A stretch of 64,000 bases of DNA from Stenotrophomonas maltophilia (GTDB lineage: Bacteria; Pseudomonadota; Gammaproteobacteria; Xanthomonadales; Xanthomonadaceae). The stretch is taken from the NCBI GenBank assembly GCA_900113425.1, contig FOZF01000001.1, positions 784,358-848,357 on the forward strand. Reading direction: 5' to 3'. Below the pieces are notes generated by a model, which saw only the letters and a list, made by a program, of their open reading frames with translations, was not told the DNA's origin and made no database searches. This document shows positions 17,311-27,329 of the stretch, in pieces (positions within the stretch are counted from its first letter, which is position 1; every line of letters begins with the position of its first letter). The position numbers were made by a program, and so were the translations under genes.

Positions 17311-17652
17311 GTGGGGTGGCGGCGTCATCTCGCGCTGTCGGCCTTCGGCGCGCTGATCGCACTGACGATCAGCGGCGTTCTGCCCCTGTGGCTGAGCGGC
17401 TGGTGCCTGCTGGCCAGTGCCGTGTCGTTTGGCCTGTATGGCCATGACAAGCGCGCCGCACAACGCAATCACCGGCGCATTCCGGAACGGACACTCCAGC
17501 TGCTGGCCTTCGCCGGCGGCTGGCCCGGCGCATTGCTGGGCCAGGCGACGTTCCGCCACAAGCATCGCAAAGCCGCATTCCAGTGGGTGTTCGGGTTGTG
17601 CGTGCTGGCCAATGTGGCCTCGATCGCCGTGATGCTGCGCGAATTCTCCTGA
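17311..17652 (+). CDS. DUF1294 membrane protein
   Basis: A 113-residue protein with two N-terminal hydrophobic stretches and the DUF1294 signature (SFGLYGHDKRAAQ, RIPERTLQLLAFAGGWPGA, QATFRHKHRKAAFQWVF). The function of this family is unknown; some members are fused to cold-shock domains, but this one is not. The GTG start immediately follows the metX stop, so the two are probably co-transcribed. Confidence 0.88.
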   Translation: MGWRRHLALSAFGALIALTISGVLPLWLSGWCLLASAVSFGLYGHDKRAAQRNHRRIPERTLQLLAFAGGWPGALLGQATFRHKHRKAAFQWVFGLCVLANVASIAVMLREFS

Positions 17653-17665
17653 TCAGGCGCGCCGC

Positions 17666-19339
17666 TCACACCTCGCGGATCAGCACGCCATCGCGCAACC
17701 GGTACTGCGCGTCGACCACGCCATCGGGCAGGTCGTCATGGGTGATCATCAACAGACTGCGACCGTCCAGCAGGCCGGCCAGATCCTGCAGCAGCGCATG
17801 GGCTGTGTCCACGTCCAGGCCTTCGGTCGGTTCGTCCAGCAACAGGATCGGTGCGTTGCGCAACAGCGCGCGGGCCAGCGCCAGGCGTCGCGCCTGCCCC
17901 GCGGACATTGTCGCACCGTTCTCACCGACCCAGGCCAGCAGGCCACCATTGCGCTCGGCCCACTCGCCCAGCCGCACTCTGTGCAACACCGCCCACAATG
18001 CAGCGTCGTCGGCGTCCGGATTCCCCAGGCGCAGGTTCTCCGCCACGCTGCCGGCGAACACCGGGGCGTTCTGCGGCAGCCAGGCCAACTGCCGATGCCA
18101 ATCGGCCTGGGCGAAATCGCGCAGGTCCCGCCCGCCATAGGTCAGCCGGCCCTGCTGCGGGTCCCACAGGCGCAGCAGCAGGCTGGACAATGTGGTCTTT
18201 CCGCAGCCGCTGTCGCCACGGATCGCGATGCGCTCGCCGGGCGCCAGCGTCAGTTGCAGCCCGCGCAGCACCGGTCGTACCGCTCCCGGCCACTGGAAGT
18301 GCACGTCATCCCAGTGCACGCGTGCGTGCACCGGAACCGGCTGCGGTGCCAGCGGCTCGTCCACGGCCGGCGTCTGCTCGACGATGGACTGCAGACGATC
18401 GGCCGAGATTCGACCGGACTGCAGCGACTGCCATGCCAGGCCCATCCCCGCCCACAGCTCGATCAGCGCCACCGTCAGGAACACCAGTCCGGCTGCCATT
18501 TCAGCGGCGATGCGCTGCTGCTCGGCCGCATGCAGGGCCAGTGCCAGCATCGCCACCAGGCCGAGCCCGGCCACGCTGCCGTGCAGTGTCGACGCGGCGA
18601 TCAGGCGCCAGCGGCGACGGCGATCACGCGCGGCCAACTGCTTGGCGGCCACCCGCACCTTCAGCTGCCACGCCGCGTCGGCATGCAGCGCCGCCAGATC
18701 ACCCGCGCCTTCCAGCCCTTCAAACGCAGCAGTACGCAGCGCGGCTCGATGCGCGGCGCGATCCGCTTCCTCGCCATCGCGGCCACGCACGCCCAGCCAT
18801 GGCACACCGAAGGCAATCAGCGCAGCCAGCACCGCCAGCAGCACCGCTGCCGACGGCAGGATCATCGCCGCCGACAGCACGGCCACCATCGACAGGGCAC
18901 CCAGCGCGACCAAGGGGCCCAGCGCGCGTACCAGCAGGCCGTCCACTTCACCGATATCGCCGAGCAGGCGCGCAAGCAGCTCGCCGGTGCGGGTGGCACC
19001 CAGCCGCGCCGGCGCCAGTGGCAGTGCACGCCGGAAGAACCATACACGCAGGTCGCGGGCGATGCGCAACGTGGCATCGTGGCCAACCAGTTTCTCGAAA
19101 TAACGGGAAACGATGCGTGCCATGGTCAGGCCACGGATGCCGGCCGATGGCGAAAAGAAGTTGAAGCCTTGGCCGAGACCAGCGGCACCGGCCAGCGCCG
19201 CTGCGGTGAGGAAGCCACCGGACAGGCCAAGCAGGGCGGTGCCTGCCAGCATCGTGGTCCACAGCAGCAGCACGGTCAGCAGCAGACGCGGCCGCTGCTG
19301 CAGGAACACCGCACGCAGCGTGTCGGGCGAGCGGCTCAT
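17666..19339 (-). CDS. cydC: thiol reductant ABC exporter subunit CydC
   Basis: Half of the CydDC exporter, which moves cysteine and glutathione to the periplasm and is needed to assemble cytochrome bd. The membrane domain covers about residues 1-300. The nucleotide-binding domain has Walker A (RGDSGCGKTT), the signature MSAGQARRLALARALL and Walker B (ILLLDEPTEGLD). The start overlaps the cydD stop (ATGA). Confidence 0.93.
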   Translation of the reverse strand: MSRSPDTLRAVFLQQRPRLLLTVLLLWTTMLAGTALLGLSGGFLTAAALAGAAGLGQGFNFFSPSAGIRGLTMARIVSRYFEKLVGHDATLRIARDLRVWFFRRALPLAPARLGATRTGELLARLLGDIGEVDGLLVRALGPLVALGALSMVAVLSAAMILPSAAVLLAVLAALIAFGVPWLGVRGRDGEEADRAAHRAALRTAAFEGLEGAGDLAALHADAAWQLKVRVAAKQLAARDRRRRWRLIAASTLHGSVAGLGLVAMLALALHAAEQQRIAAEMAAGLVFLTVALIELWAGMGLAWQSLQSGRISADRLQSIVEQTPAVDEPLAPQPVPVHARVHWDDVHFQWPGAVRPVLRGLQLTLAPGERIAIRGDSGCGKTTLSSLLLRLWDPQQGRLTYGGRDLRDFAQADWHRQLAWLPQNAPVFAGSVAENLRLGNPDADDAALWAVLHRVRLGEWAERNGGLLAWVGENGATMSAGQARRLALARALLRNAPILLLDEPTEGLDVDTAHALLQDLAGLLDGRSLLMITHDDLPDGVVDAQYRLRDGVLIREV

Positions 19340-21075
19340 GCGTGCACCGCCTGCGCCGGCTCGACCAGACGTCCTTCCGGCAGCAGCAGGCAGCGATCAG
19401 CCCAGGCGATCACGGCCGGGCTGTGGGTGGCAACCACCACGCTGCGACCCCGCGCGTAGGCGGCCAGACTGCGCAGCAGCGCTGCTTCGGTATCTGCATC
19501 GAGGAAGGCGGTCGGCTCATCCAGCAGCAGCACCTGCGGATCGCGCAGCAGCAGGCGGGCCAGGCCGATGCGTCGTGCCTCGCCTCCGGACAGGCCGAAG
19601 CCGCGTTCACCGATGATCGTGTCCAGCCCCTGCGGCAGCCCCTGCGCGAACGTGAGCACCTGCGCGGCCTCGGCCACCGCGCGCAATCGGGCATCACTGG
19701 CGCCAGGATCGGCCAGCCGCAGGTTGTCGGCGATGCTGCCGTGGAACAGATAGGGGCGCTGGCTGGCATAGGCGACCTGCACGCCGGGACGCAGCATCAG
19801 CCTGCCCCCGCGCGGCGGCAGCCAGCCGGCCAGTGCCTCCAGCAGCGTGCTCTTGCCGCTGCCGCTGGCACCCACCAGTGCCAGCCGCTGGCCTGGCTCC
19901 AGCAGCACATCCACGCCCTGCAGCACATCCTGCGACGCGCCCAGCGGGCGCAGCACCAGGCCCTGCGCCTGCAGCGGCGGCAGTGCGGCCTCGGCCGGCT
20001 CCACTGCCAGCGGCACAACCTCGTTCTCGATCAATCCCTGCTCATCCGGCAACGACTGCAGCAGGCGTTCCACTTCGGCTGCCGCGGCCAGCGCGTTGGC
20101 ACGATCGTGATAATGCGCGGCCAGCCGTCGCAGCGGTGCATAGAATTCCGGTGCCAGCAGCAGGCAGAACAGGCCTGCGCCCAACGTCGGCACGGCCGCA
20201 TGCAGCGACATCATGCCCAGGTAGCTCAAGCCCAGGTACAGCGCGACCATCGCCACGCTGACGGAAGCGAAGAACTCCAGCACCGTGGACGACAGGAACG
20301 CGATCCGCAGTACCTTCATCGTGCGCAGCCGGACGCCTTCGGCAGCGGCTTCTATGCCTGCCAGCTCGGCCTCGCCCCGCCCGTACACGCGCAGCAGGCC
20401 CAGGCCCTTGATGCGGTCGGCGAAATGCCCGCTCATGCGCGCCAGCTCACCCAGCTGCGCGCGACCTGCCGCTTCGGCGCCCCACCCCACCAGCATCATG
20501 AAGAACGGCACCAGCGGCGCCGTGAACAGCAGGATCAGCGCCACCACCCAATCCACCCAGGCCACCGCGGCCAGGATCAGCACGGGCACCACCACCACTT
20601 CGGTGCGCACCGGCAGGAAACCACTGTAATAATTCTCGATCGCATCACCGTGATGCAGCAGCAGCTCGCCCAGCTCGCCGGTGCGGCGCTGCCGCAGCCA
20701 CAGCGGCCCGTGGCCGAGCAGGCGCGCGAACACGCGCTCGCGCAGGGCCAGGCGGGCGGTGTCGGCAACATCGCCGGCGGCGGCCTGCGTCGCGCTGCCC
20801 AATGCCGTGCGCAGCAACAGGATCACCGCCAGCGCGGCCAGCACCGGCAGGCCCGAGGACAGCGGCGCCTGCTCCACCAGAACCTGCTGCACCAGCCAGG
20901 CGATGGCGGCGGCCTGGCCGATCAGCAGCGCGCCGGACAGGCTGATGCATACGGCCGCCAGGCGCTGGCGGCCCCGTGCACCCCGTGCGAGGTCGGCCAG
21001 CCACGCGGTGCGGGCACGCCGCTGCCGGTTCGTCTCGGCTTCCGGCAAAAGGACGGTCGGTTCGGCAGCGCTCAA
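19336..21075 (-). CDS. cydD: thiol reductant ABC exporter subunit CydD
   Basis: Partner of CydC, 579 residues. It has a six-helix membrane domain followed by an ATPase domain with GASGSGKSTLLEALAG, the signature LSGGEARRIGLARLL and VLLLDEPTAFLD. No ATG or GTG lies near the family N-terminus in this frame, so the start is taken as TTG at 21075. A TACAAT -10 (minus strand, 21109-21114) lies about 35 bases upstream. It is divergent from cydABX. Confidence 0.93.
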   Translation of the reverse strand: MSAAEPTVLLPEAETNRQRRARTAWLADLARGARGRQRLAAVCISLSGALLIGQAAAIAWLVQQVLVEQAPLSSGLPVLAALAVILLLRTALGSATQAAAGDVADTARLALRERVFARLLGHGPLWLRQRRTGELGELLLHHGDAIENYYSGFLPVRTEVVVVPVLILAAVAWVDWVVALILLFTAPLVPFFMMLVGWGAEAAGRAQLGELARMSGHFADRIKGLGLLRVYGRGEAELAGIEAAAEGVRLRTMKVLRIAFLSSTVLEFFASVSVAMVALYLGLSYLGMMSLHAAVPTLGAGLFCLLLAPEFYAPLRRLAAHYHDRANALAAAAEVERLLQSLPDEQGLIENEVVPLAVEPAEAALPPLQAQGLVLRPLGASQDVLQGVDVLLEPGQRLALVGASGSGKSTLLEALAGWLPPRGGRLMLRPGVQVAYASQRPYLFHGSIADNLRLADPGASDARLRAVAEAAQVLTFAQGLPQGLDTIIGERGFGLSGGEARRIGLARLLLRDPQVLLLDEPTAFLDADTEAALLRSLAAYARGRSVVVATHSPAVIAWADRCLLLPEGRLVEPAQAVHA

Positions 21076-21199
21076 AGGGTCTTCACAGGGAGTGGAGGAT
21101 GGGTGGCATTGTAGGCACAGGCAACAGCCTCCCCCTGCGGCCAGGGGTCGCAGTTTTCACAGGGCCTGCATACGATCTCTTCGCGTACCTGTTCATACA

Positions 21200-21213
21200 T
21201 TGATCTGGATCAA
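21200..21213. promoter_or_regulatory. FNR/Anr-type box upstream of cydA
   Basis: TTGATCTGGATCAA is an exact match to the FNR consensus TTGATnnnnATCAA. It is centred about 97 bases before the cydA ATG. A start site near 21248 would put it at -41.5, the usual activating position. It points to low-oxygen control of cydABX, and possibly of divergent cydDC. Confidence 0.85.
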
Positions 21214-21303
21214 GGCTGTCTGAAGTAGTCGGTCACATCATTCACGTCGTAGACCACCCTTCCCGCCACCTGCAACGGCACTATCCAACGAGGTAGCCAG
21301 GCC

Positions 21304-22893
21304 ATGATTGATCAGACAGTCGTAGAACTGTCGCGGCTGCAATTCGCGCTGACCGCGATGTACCACTTCCTATTCGTACCACTCACCCTGGGCCTGTCGT
21401 TCATGGTCGCCATCATGGAGAGTGTCTACGTGATGACCGGCAAGGAGATCTGGCGCCGGATGACCCTGTTCTGGGGCGTGCTGTTCGGCATCAACTTCGC
21501 CATGGGCGTGGCCACCGGCATCGTCATGGAATTCCAGTTCGGCATGAACTGGTCGTACTACAGCCATTATGTGGGTGACATCTTCGGTGCGCCGCTGGCG
21601 ATCGAAGGGCTGATGGCCTTCTTCCTGGAAGCCACCTTCGTCGGCCTGTTCTTCTTCGGCTGGAACCGGCTGAGCAAGGTCAAGCACCTGACGGTCACCT
21701 GGCTGATGGCGCTGGGCACCAACCTGTCGGCAGTGTGGATCCTGATCGCCAATGGCTGGATGCAGAACCCCACCGGCGCGGTGTTCAACCCGGAAACCAT
21801 GCGCATGGAAGTGGTCGATTTCATGGCCGTGGTGTTCAACCCGGTGGCGCAGGCCAAGTTCGTGCATACCGTCAGCGCTGGCTACGTGACCGGCGCGGTG
21901 TTCGTGATGTCGATCAGTGCCCTGTTCCTGCTGCGCAACAAGCACAAGGACCTGGCCCGCCGTTCGTTCGCGGTGGCCGCGGCGTTCGGCCTGCTGTCAT
22001 CGCTGTCGGTGGTGGTGCTGGGCGATGAGAGCGGCTACGCCGCCAGCGAGCACCAGAAGATGAAGCTGGCCGCGATCGAGGCGATGTGGGAGACCGAGCG
22101 TGCCCCGGCGGACTTCACCGCCTTCGGCATTCCCAACCAGCAGACCCACCAGAACGACTATGCGGTGAAGATCCCGTACCTGATGGGCCTGATTGCCACC
22201 CGTTCGCTGGACCAGCCGATTCCGGGCATCCTGGAACTGGTGGAACGCGCCGAGCACCGCGTACGCGGCGGCCAGCTCGCCTACGGTGCGCTGGAACGCC
22301 TGCGCGCCAACAAGAACGATGTCGAAGCCCGTGAGATGTTCGACCGCCACTGGCAGGACCTGGGCCATGGGCTGCTGCTCAAGCGCTACCGCGAGGACAT
22401 CCTCAACGCCACGCCCGAGCAGATCTCGCAGGCGGCAATGGATACCGTGCCGCGCGTGATGCCGCTGTTCTGGACCTTCCGCGTGATGGCGGGCCTGGGC
22501 TTCTATCTGATCGCCTTCTTCGCATTGGCCTTCTACTACTCGTGCCGCAACAACTTCCAGGACAAGCGCTGGTTCCTCACGCTGGCCCTGTGGACGCTGC
22601 CGGCACCGTGGATCGCGATCGAGTGCGGCTGGTTCGTGGCCGAGTACGGCCGTCAGCCCTGGGCGGTTGATGGCGTGCTGCCGACGTTCTACGCGGCATC
22701 GGGCCTGGCCCTGCACCAGATCGTGCTGACCCTGGCCGGCTTCACCGCGATCTACACCGCACTGATCGTGGTCGAGATCAAGCTGATGCTCAAGGCGATC
22801 CGCAAGGGTCCGGACGAGGTACTGCCGTCGCTGCAGTCGCCCCGCCCGCATGCTTCCCACAATGCCGCAGCGCCGGCCGCCGGCCAGGCCTGA
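21304..22893 (+). CDS. cydA: cytochrome bd ubiquinol oxidase subunit I
   Basis: Catalytic subunit of the high-affinity quinol oxidase, 529 residues with about nine membrane helices. The heme-ligand histidine H21 lies in [17 protein letters not shown]. The C-terminal [16 protein letters not shown] motif is present. A long quinol-binding loop (about residues 250-390) resembles the E. coli long-loop subfamily rather than the short-loop cyanide-insensitive type. It leads cydABX. Confidence 0.95.
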   Translation: MIDQTVVELSRLQFALTAMYHFLFVPLTLGLSFMVAIMESVYVMTGKEIWRRMTLFWGVLFGINFAMGVATGIVMEFQFGMNWSYYSHYVGDIFGAPLAIEGLMAFFLEATFVGLFFFGWNRLSKVKHLTVTWLMALGTNLSAVWILIANGWMQNPTGAVFNPETMRMEVVDFMAVVFNPVAQAKFVHTVSAGYVTGAVFVMSISALFLLRNKHKDLARRSFAVAAAFGLLSSLSVVVLGDESGYAASEHQKMKLAAIEAMWETERAPADFTAFGIPNQQTHQNDYAVKIPYLMGLIATRSLDQPIPGILELVERAEHRVRGGQLAYGALERLRANKNDVEAREMFDRHWQDLGHGLLLKRYREDILNATPEQISQAAMDTVPRVMPLFWTFRVMAGLGFYLIAFFALAFYYSCRNNFQDKRWFLTLALWTLPAPWIAIECGWFVAEYGRQPWAVDGVLPTFYAASGLALHQIVLTLAGFTAIYTALIVVEIKLMLKAIRKGPDEVLPSLQSPRPHASHNAAAPAAGQA

Positions 22894-22910
22894 GGCAGGA
22901 GAGAACCAAG

Positions 22911-24062
22911 ATGGATTTCATTCTTCTGGACTACACCACGCTGCGCGTGATCTGGTGGCTGCTGCTCGGCATCCTGCTGATCGGCTTCGCGGTGATGGAT
23001 GGTTTCGACCTGGGAGTGGGCACGCTGCTGCCTTTCGTGGCCCGCACCGACGCCGAGCGCCGGTTGGTGATCAACACCATCGGCCCGGTATGGGAAGGCA
23101 ACCAGGTGTGGCTGATCCTGGGTGGCGGTGCGATCTTCGCCGCCTGGCCGCCGCTGTATGCGGTCAGCTTCTCAGGCTTCTACCTGGCGATGTTCGTGAT
23201 CCTGTTCGCCCTGATCCTGCGCCCGGTCGGCTTCAAGTTCCGCAGCAAGATGCCCGGCGAGCGCTGGCGCAACACGTGGGACTGGGCGCTGTTCATCGGC
23301 GGCTTCATCCCCGCGCTGATCATGGGCGTGGCGGTGGGCAACGTCCTGCTGGGCGTGCCGTTCCACTTCGATGACAGCATGCGCATCTTCTACACCGGCT
23401 CGTTCTTCGGGCTGCTGATGCCGTTCGCGCTGCTGGCCGGCCTGCTCAGCGTTTCCATGCTGGTGGCCCACGGTGCCGCGATGCTGGTGATCAAGACCGA
23501 TGGCCCGGTGGCTGAACGCTCGGCACGCTTTGGCAGCATTGCCGCGCTGATCGCCTTCGCACTGTTCGCGGTGGGGGGAGCCTGGGTGGCCTTCGGCCTG
23601 CCGGGCTACCAGATCACCTCGCAGGTGATCACCGACGGCGCCACCAACCCGCTGCTGAAGAGCGCCGAGCTGGGCGCGGCCGGCGGCTGGATGCGCAACT
23701 ACAGCACCATGCCGGCCACCCTGCTGGCGCCGCTGGTCGGCCTGCTCGGCCTGCTCGCCAGCGCGGTGTTGCTGCGTGCCCGTCGTGGCGGCCTGGCCTT
23801 CATCGCCTCCGGCGCGGCCATCGCCGGCATCATCCTGACCGTCGGCTTCGCGATCTTCCCGTTCCTGCTGCCCTCCTCCAGCCAGCCCACCTCCAGCCTG
23901 ACCGTGTGGGATGCCTCGTCCAGCCATCTGACCCTGTGGATCATGCTGCTGGCCACCGTGGTGTTCCTGCCGATCATCCTCGCCTACACCACCTGGGTGT
24001 ACCGCGTGCTCAAGGGCAAGACCACCAGCGATGAAATGGGCAACAACCCCAACGCCTACTGA
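22911..24062 (+). CDS. cydB: cytochrome bd ubiquinol oxidase subunit II
   Basis: Second large subunit, 383 residues, eight or so membrane helices. Family motifs are [47 protein letters not shown] and [30 protein letters not shown] lies just before the ATG. It lies 17 bases after cydA and 27 before cydX. Confidence 0.96.
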   Translation: MDFILLDYTTLRVIWWLLLGILLIGFAVMDGFDLGVGTLLPFVARTDAERRLVINTIGPVWEGNQVWLILGGGAIFAAWPPLYAVSFSGFYLAMFVILFALILRPVGFKFRSKMPGERWRNTWDWALFIGGFIPALIMGVAVGNVLLGVPFHFDDSMRIFYTGSFFGLLMPFALLAGLLSVSMLVAHGAAMLVIKTDGPVAERSARFGSIAALIAFALFAVGGAWVAFGLPGYQITSQVITDGATNPLLKSAELGAAGGWMRNYSTMPATLLAPLVGLLGLLASAVLLRARRGGLAFIASGAAIAGIILTVGFAIFPFLLPSSSQPTSSLTVWDASSSHLTLWIMLLATVVFLPIILAYTTWVYRVLKGKTTSDEMGNNPNAY

Positions 24063-24089
24063 TCCCCAGCCTCCCAAGGAGAACCGAAC

Positions 24090-24206
24090 ATGTGGTATTT
24101 CGCCTGGATCCTCGGCGCCGGCCTCGCCTCGACGGTCGCCATCCTCAATGGCATGTGGTTCGAAGCCCGCGAACAGAACCGCATCGACACAGAGAATCGC
24201 CGCTGA
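24090..24206 (+). CDS. cydX: cytochrome bd small subunit CydX
   Basis: A 38-residue single-span protein beginning MWYFAWILGAGLASTVAILN and ending with a charged tail (WFEAREQNR). This matches the CydX/YbgT family, which stabilises the hemes of cytochrome bd. AAGGAGA seven bases before the ATG is a strong ribosome binding site. The gene is short but its position after cydB is conserved. Confidence 0.93.
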   Translation: MWYFAWILGAGLASTVAILNGMWFEAREQNRIDTENRR

Positions 24207-24220
24207 AATGTAAAAAAACC

Positions 24221-24249
24221 TTGCCGCCCAGGCCTTCACACGGTATCTT
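24221..24249 (+). promoter_or_regulatory. promoter of the first tRNA-Pro gene
   Basis: TTGCCG (24221-24226) and TATCTT (24244-24249) are separated by exactly 17 bases. A GC-rich discriminator (GGCGGCTCC) follows, typical of stringently controlled stable-RNA promoters. Confidence 0.75.
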
Positions 24250-24261
24250 AGGCGGCTCCTT

Positions 24262-24338
<77 letters not shown>

Positions 24339-24355
24339 CTTCGGTGGTCGCATTG

Positions 24356-24384
24356 AAGCCTGGTGAAGTCGTCCAGGCTTTTTT
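24356..24384 (+). terminator. terminator of the first tRNA-Pro gene
   Basis: AAGCCTGG and CCAGGCTT form an eight-base stem with a nine-base loop, followed by a T run. It lies 18 bases after the tRNA. Confidence 0.85.
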
Positions 24385-24436
24385 GTTCCCTGAAGAGCCG
24401 CTGCCCCGGCAGCGTGAAGGAAACGGCGTTCACCCC

Positions 24437-24465
24437 TTGCCGCCATCGGGGTGAATGGCTAGAAT
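24437..24465 (+). promoter_or_regulatory. promoter of the second tRNA-Pro gene
   Basis: TTGCCG (24437-24442), a 17-base spacer and TAGAAT (24460-24465) are followed by the same GGCGGCTCC discriminator as in the first copy. Confidence 0.75.
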
Positions 24466-24478
24466 AGGCGGCTCCCTT

Positions 24479-24555
<77 letters not shown>

Positions 24556-24572
24556 CTCCGGTGGTCACCAAG

Positions 24573-24608
24573 AAGCCTGGAAGACGTCATCGTCCTCCGG
24601 GTTTTTTT
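24573..24608 (+). terminator. terminator of the second tRNA-Pro gene
   Basis: The hairpin has GGA-GACG pairing with CGTC-TCC (loop TCAT) and is followed by seven T residues. Confidence 0.8.
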
Positions 24609-24818
24609 GTGCCTGCCGTCCAGCGACCGGCCGGACGCAACGCCGGAGAGGCGCGCCGCAGTGTGCCGGAAGGTGCCGATAGCGACAGATTGCGCCGACG
24701 GGACCTCGCCTCGCCAGCCACGTACAATGATGTCCACTCCCCCACCTGCCGCGTCGGCGTAGACCGATGCCGGCGCTGCACGCCACTGTGGCGGCGTGCG
24801 ACACCTGCAAGGACCACC

Positions 24819-26024
24819 ATGAGCTCCTCCTCATCCGAATCGCCGTCGCTGCTGCACGGCCGCGTTCTGGCATTCGCCGCCATCCTGCTGGCGGCGGTCA
24901 ACCTGCGCACTGCCGTCACCTCGATCACCCCGCTGCTGGACGTACTGGGCCAGCAGTTCGGATTCGGCACCACCATGACCGGCGTACTGGGCATGCTGCC
25001 GACCGCCTCGTTCGCGCTGTTCGGCGTGGCCACCCCGGCCCTGGCCCGGCGCCTGGGCCTGGAGCGCACCACCCTGCTGGCGATGATCCTGGCCACGGCA
25101 GGCCTGCTGCTGCGCTCCAGCGCCGGCAACGTCGGCACCCTGCTGCTGGGTGCGGTCGTCGCACTGGCTGGAATGGGCATCGGCAACGTGGTGGTGCCGC
25201 CGCTGGTGAAGCGCTATTTCGCCAACAAGGTCGGCACCATGAGCACGCTCTACATCAGCGTGCTGCAGCTGGGCACCATGCTGCCGGCACTGCTGGCGGT
25301 GCCGGTGGCCAGCGCGGCCGGCTGGCGCGTATCGCTGGGAATGTGGGCATTGCTGGCACTGGCCGCCGCGCTGCCGTGGCTGGTACTGGCCAGGCGCGCA
25401 CCGAAGCCGCAGGCCGACGCTGCCGATCCCGCCGCGCAGCCTCACGGCAAGGTCTGGCGCACCTCGCTGGGCTGGAGCATGACGCTGATGTTCGGCATGA
25501 CATCGTTGATGACCTATTCGATGTTCACCTGGCTGCCGCGCATCGTGGTCGAAGCCGGCGCCACGCCTGCGTTCGGCGGGGTGATGGTGGCGGTGTTCTC
25601 GGCACTGGGCCTGTTGCCGTCGCTGGTCATTCCGTCGATGGCGGTGCGCCTGCAGAATCCGTTCCCGCTGGTCCTGATCGGCTATTCGTCATTCGTGATC
25701 GCCTTTGCCGGCCTGCTGCTGGCTCCCATGAAGGCGCCGCTGCTGTGGGCCTGCCTGCTCGGCGTGGGCCCCTCGACCTTCCCGCTGGCACTGACCCTGA
25801 TCAACCTGCGCACGCGTACCCCGACCGGTTCGGCCGCGCTGTCCGGCTTCATGCAGGGCGTGGGTTACAGCTTCAGCTGCCTGGGCCCGTTCCTGGTCGG
25901 CTGGCTGCATACCGTCAGCAACGGCTGGACGCTGCCGTTCGGCTTCCTGTTCGGCTGCGCCACGCTGATGCTCTGCGCATCGTGGGTGGCCTGCAAGCCG
26001 CGAAAGCTGGAAGACCTCTGGTAA
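24819..26024 (+). CDS. CynX/NimT-family MFS transporter
   Basis: Twelve-span major facilitator of 401 residues. The N-terminal signature FAAILLAAVNLRTAVTSITPLLD is typical of the cyanate/nitroimidazole (CynX/NimT) group. The A-loop region (FGVATPALARRLGLERTTLLA) is recognisable. AAGGA sits six bases before the ATG at 24819; the open frame upstream overlaps the tRNA terminator region and is not used. No cyanase gene is nearby, so the substrate is unknown. Confidence 0.88.
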   Translation: MSSSSSESPSLLHGRVLAFAAILLAAVNLRTAVTSITPLLDVLGQQFGFGTTMTGVLGMLPTASFALFGVATPALARRLGLERTTLLAMILATAGLLLRSSAGNVGTLLLGAVVALAGMGIGNVVVPPLVKRYFANKVGTMSTLYISVLQLGTMLPALLAVPVASAAGWRVSLGMWALLALAAALPWLVLARRAPKPQADAADPAAQPHGKVWRTSLGWSMTLMFGMTSLMTYSMFTWLPRIVVEAGATPAFGGVMVAVFSALGLLPSLVIPSMAVRLQNPFPLVLIGYSSFVIAFAGLLLAPMKAPLLWACLLGVGPSTFPLALTLINLRTRTPTGSAALSGFMQGVGYSFSCLGPFLVGWLHTVSNGWTLPFGFLFGCATLMLCASWVACKPRKLEDLW

Positions 26025-26061
26025 ACGGATCGCCGCCGGCCAGCCCCGGCGGCTGCCGGGG

Positions 26062-27309
26062 TCAGACCCGCGTCTGACCTTCGCCGCGGACCACGAAGCG
26101 CTCGACCGTGAGCGCCTCCAGGCCCATCGGGCCATAGGCATGCAGGCGCGTGGTGGAGATGCCGATCTCGCTGCCCAGACCAAGCTGGCCGCCGTCCGAA
26201 AAGCGCGAGGACGCGTTGACCATCACCACCGCCGAGCGCAGCGCATTGACGAACCGCTCGGCATTGACGGCATCGGTGGTCGCGATCACTTCGGTGTGGT
26301 CGGACGTGTAGCGGCGGATATGCGCGATTGCCGCATCGAGATCATCGACCACGCGCACGGCCAACACCAGGTCGAGGAATTCGGCCGCGTAGTCCTCGTC
26401 GGTCGCCTCGGTGCTGCCCGGCAGCAACGGACGCGCGCGCGCATCCGCGCGCAGTTGTACGCCCCGTTCGCCAAGCGACTGCGCCACGCGCGGCAGGAAC
26501 TCGGCCGCCACGCGCTGATGCACCAGCAGCGTCTCCAGTGAATTGCATGCGGCCGGCCGGCTGCACTTGCCATCGACCAGCAGGCCGACGGCCTGGTCGA
26601 GATCGGCGCTGGCATCGACGAACAGATGGCAGACGCCCTTGTAGTGCTTGATCACCGGCACGCGTGCGTGTTCGGCGACAAAGCGGATCAGGCCTTCGCC
26701 GCCCCGCGGAATCGCCAGGTCGATCAGCTCGTGCAGCTGCAGCAGCTCCAGCATCGCCTCACGCCGCAGGTCGGTCAGTACGGTCACCGCTGCGGGTGGA
26801 ACACCGTTGGCCTGCAACGCACCGGCCAATGCCTGGGCAATGGCGGTATTGGAATGGATCGCCTCGGAGCCCCCACGCAGGATCACGCCATTGCCCGCCT
26901 TCAGGCACAGTGCGGCCGCTTCTGCGGTCACGTTCGGGCGCGCCTCGTAGATCATCGCGATCACGCCCAGCGGTACCCGCACCTTCTGCACGCGGATGCC
27001 GTTGGGGCGGACGTCGTCGCGGGTCACCTGCCCGACCGGATCGGGCAACGCGGCAACCTCACGCACCGCGTCGGCCATCGCCAGCAGACGCGGCGGGTCC
27101 AGTGCCAGCCGGTCCAGCATGGCACTGCCGACGCCCTTGTCGCGCGCGGCGGCCAGGTCGCGCGCATTGCCGGCCAGGATCGGGCCGGCATTCGCTTCCA
27201 GTGCCCGTGCCATGGCCTGCAGCAGCGCGCACCGCGCTTCGCTGTCGAGGCCTGCAACCGCCTGCGCCGCATCACGGCAGGCGCGTGCCTGTGCTTGGAT
27301 GTCACTCAT
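26062..27309 (-). CDS. proA: gamma-glutamyl phosphate reductase
   Basis: Second step of proline synthesis, reducing gamma-glutamyl phosphate to glutamate semialdehyde with NADPH. Family motifs are [32 protein letters not shown] and the active-site cysteine in [13 protein letters not shown]. An ATG at 27333 overlaps the proB stop in ATGA. The ATG at 27309 has AGGA upstream and gives the usual N-terminus ([16 protein letters not shown]), so I prefer it. It is the last gene of the arg-pro operon. Confidence 0.93.
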   Translation of the reverse strand: MSDIQAQARACRDAAQAVAGLDSEARCALLQAMARALEANAGPILAGNARDLAAARDKGVGSAMLDRLALDPPRLLAMADAVREVAALPDPVGQVTRDDVRPNGIRVQKVRVPLGVIAMIYEARPNVTAEAAALCLKAGNGVILRGGSEAIHSNTAIAQALAGALQANGVPPAAVTVLTDLRREAMLELLQLHELIDLAIPRGGEGLIRFVAEHARVPVIKHYKGVCHLFVDASADLDQAVGLLVDGKCSRPAACNSLETLLVHQRVAAEFLPRVAQSLGERGVQLRADARARPLLPGSTEATDEDYAAEFLDLVLAVRVVDDLDAAIAHIRRYTSDHTEVIATTDAVNAERFVNALRSAVVMVNASSRFSDGGQLGLGSEIGISTTRLHAYGPMGLEALTVERFVVRGEGQTRV

Positions 27310-27329
27310 CGGGGTGTCCTGCGGTCCGG

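Noticed and set aside
17738..19459. 573-codon plus-strand open frame opposite cydC
   Set aside because: Antisense shadow of cydC; very rich in Gln, His and Arg with no recognisable motif.
26060..26079. GGTCAGAC/GTCTGACC inverted repeat as a proA terminator
   Set aside because: A perfect eight-base stem, but it overlaps the last proA codons and has no T run; kept only as a curiosity.
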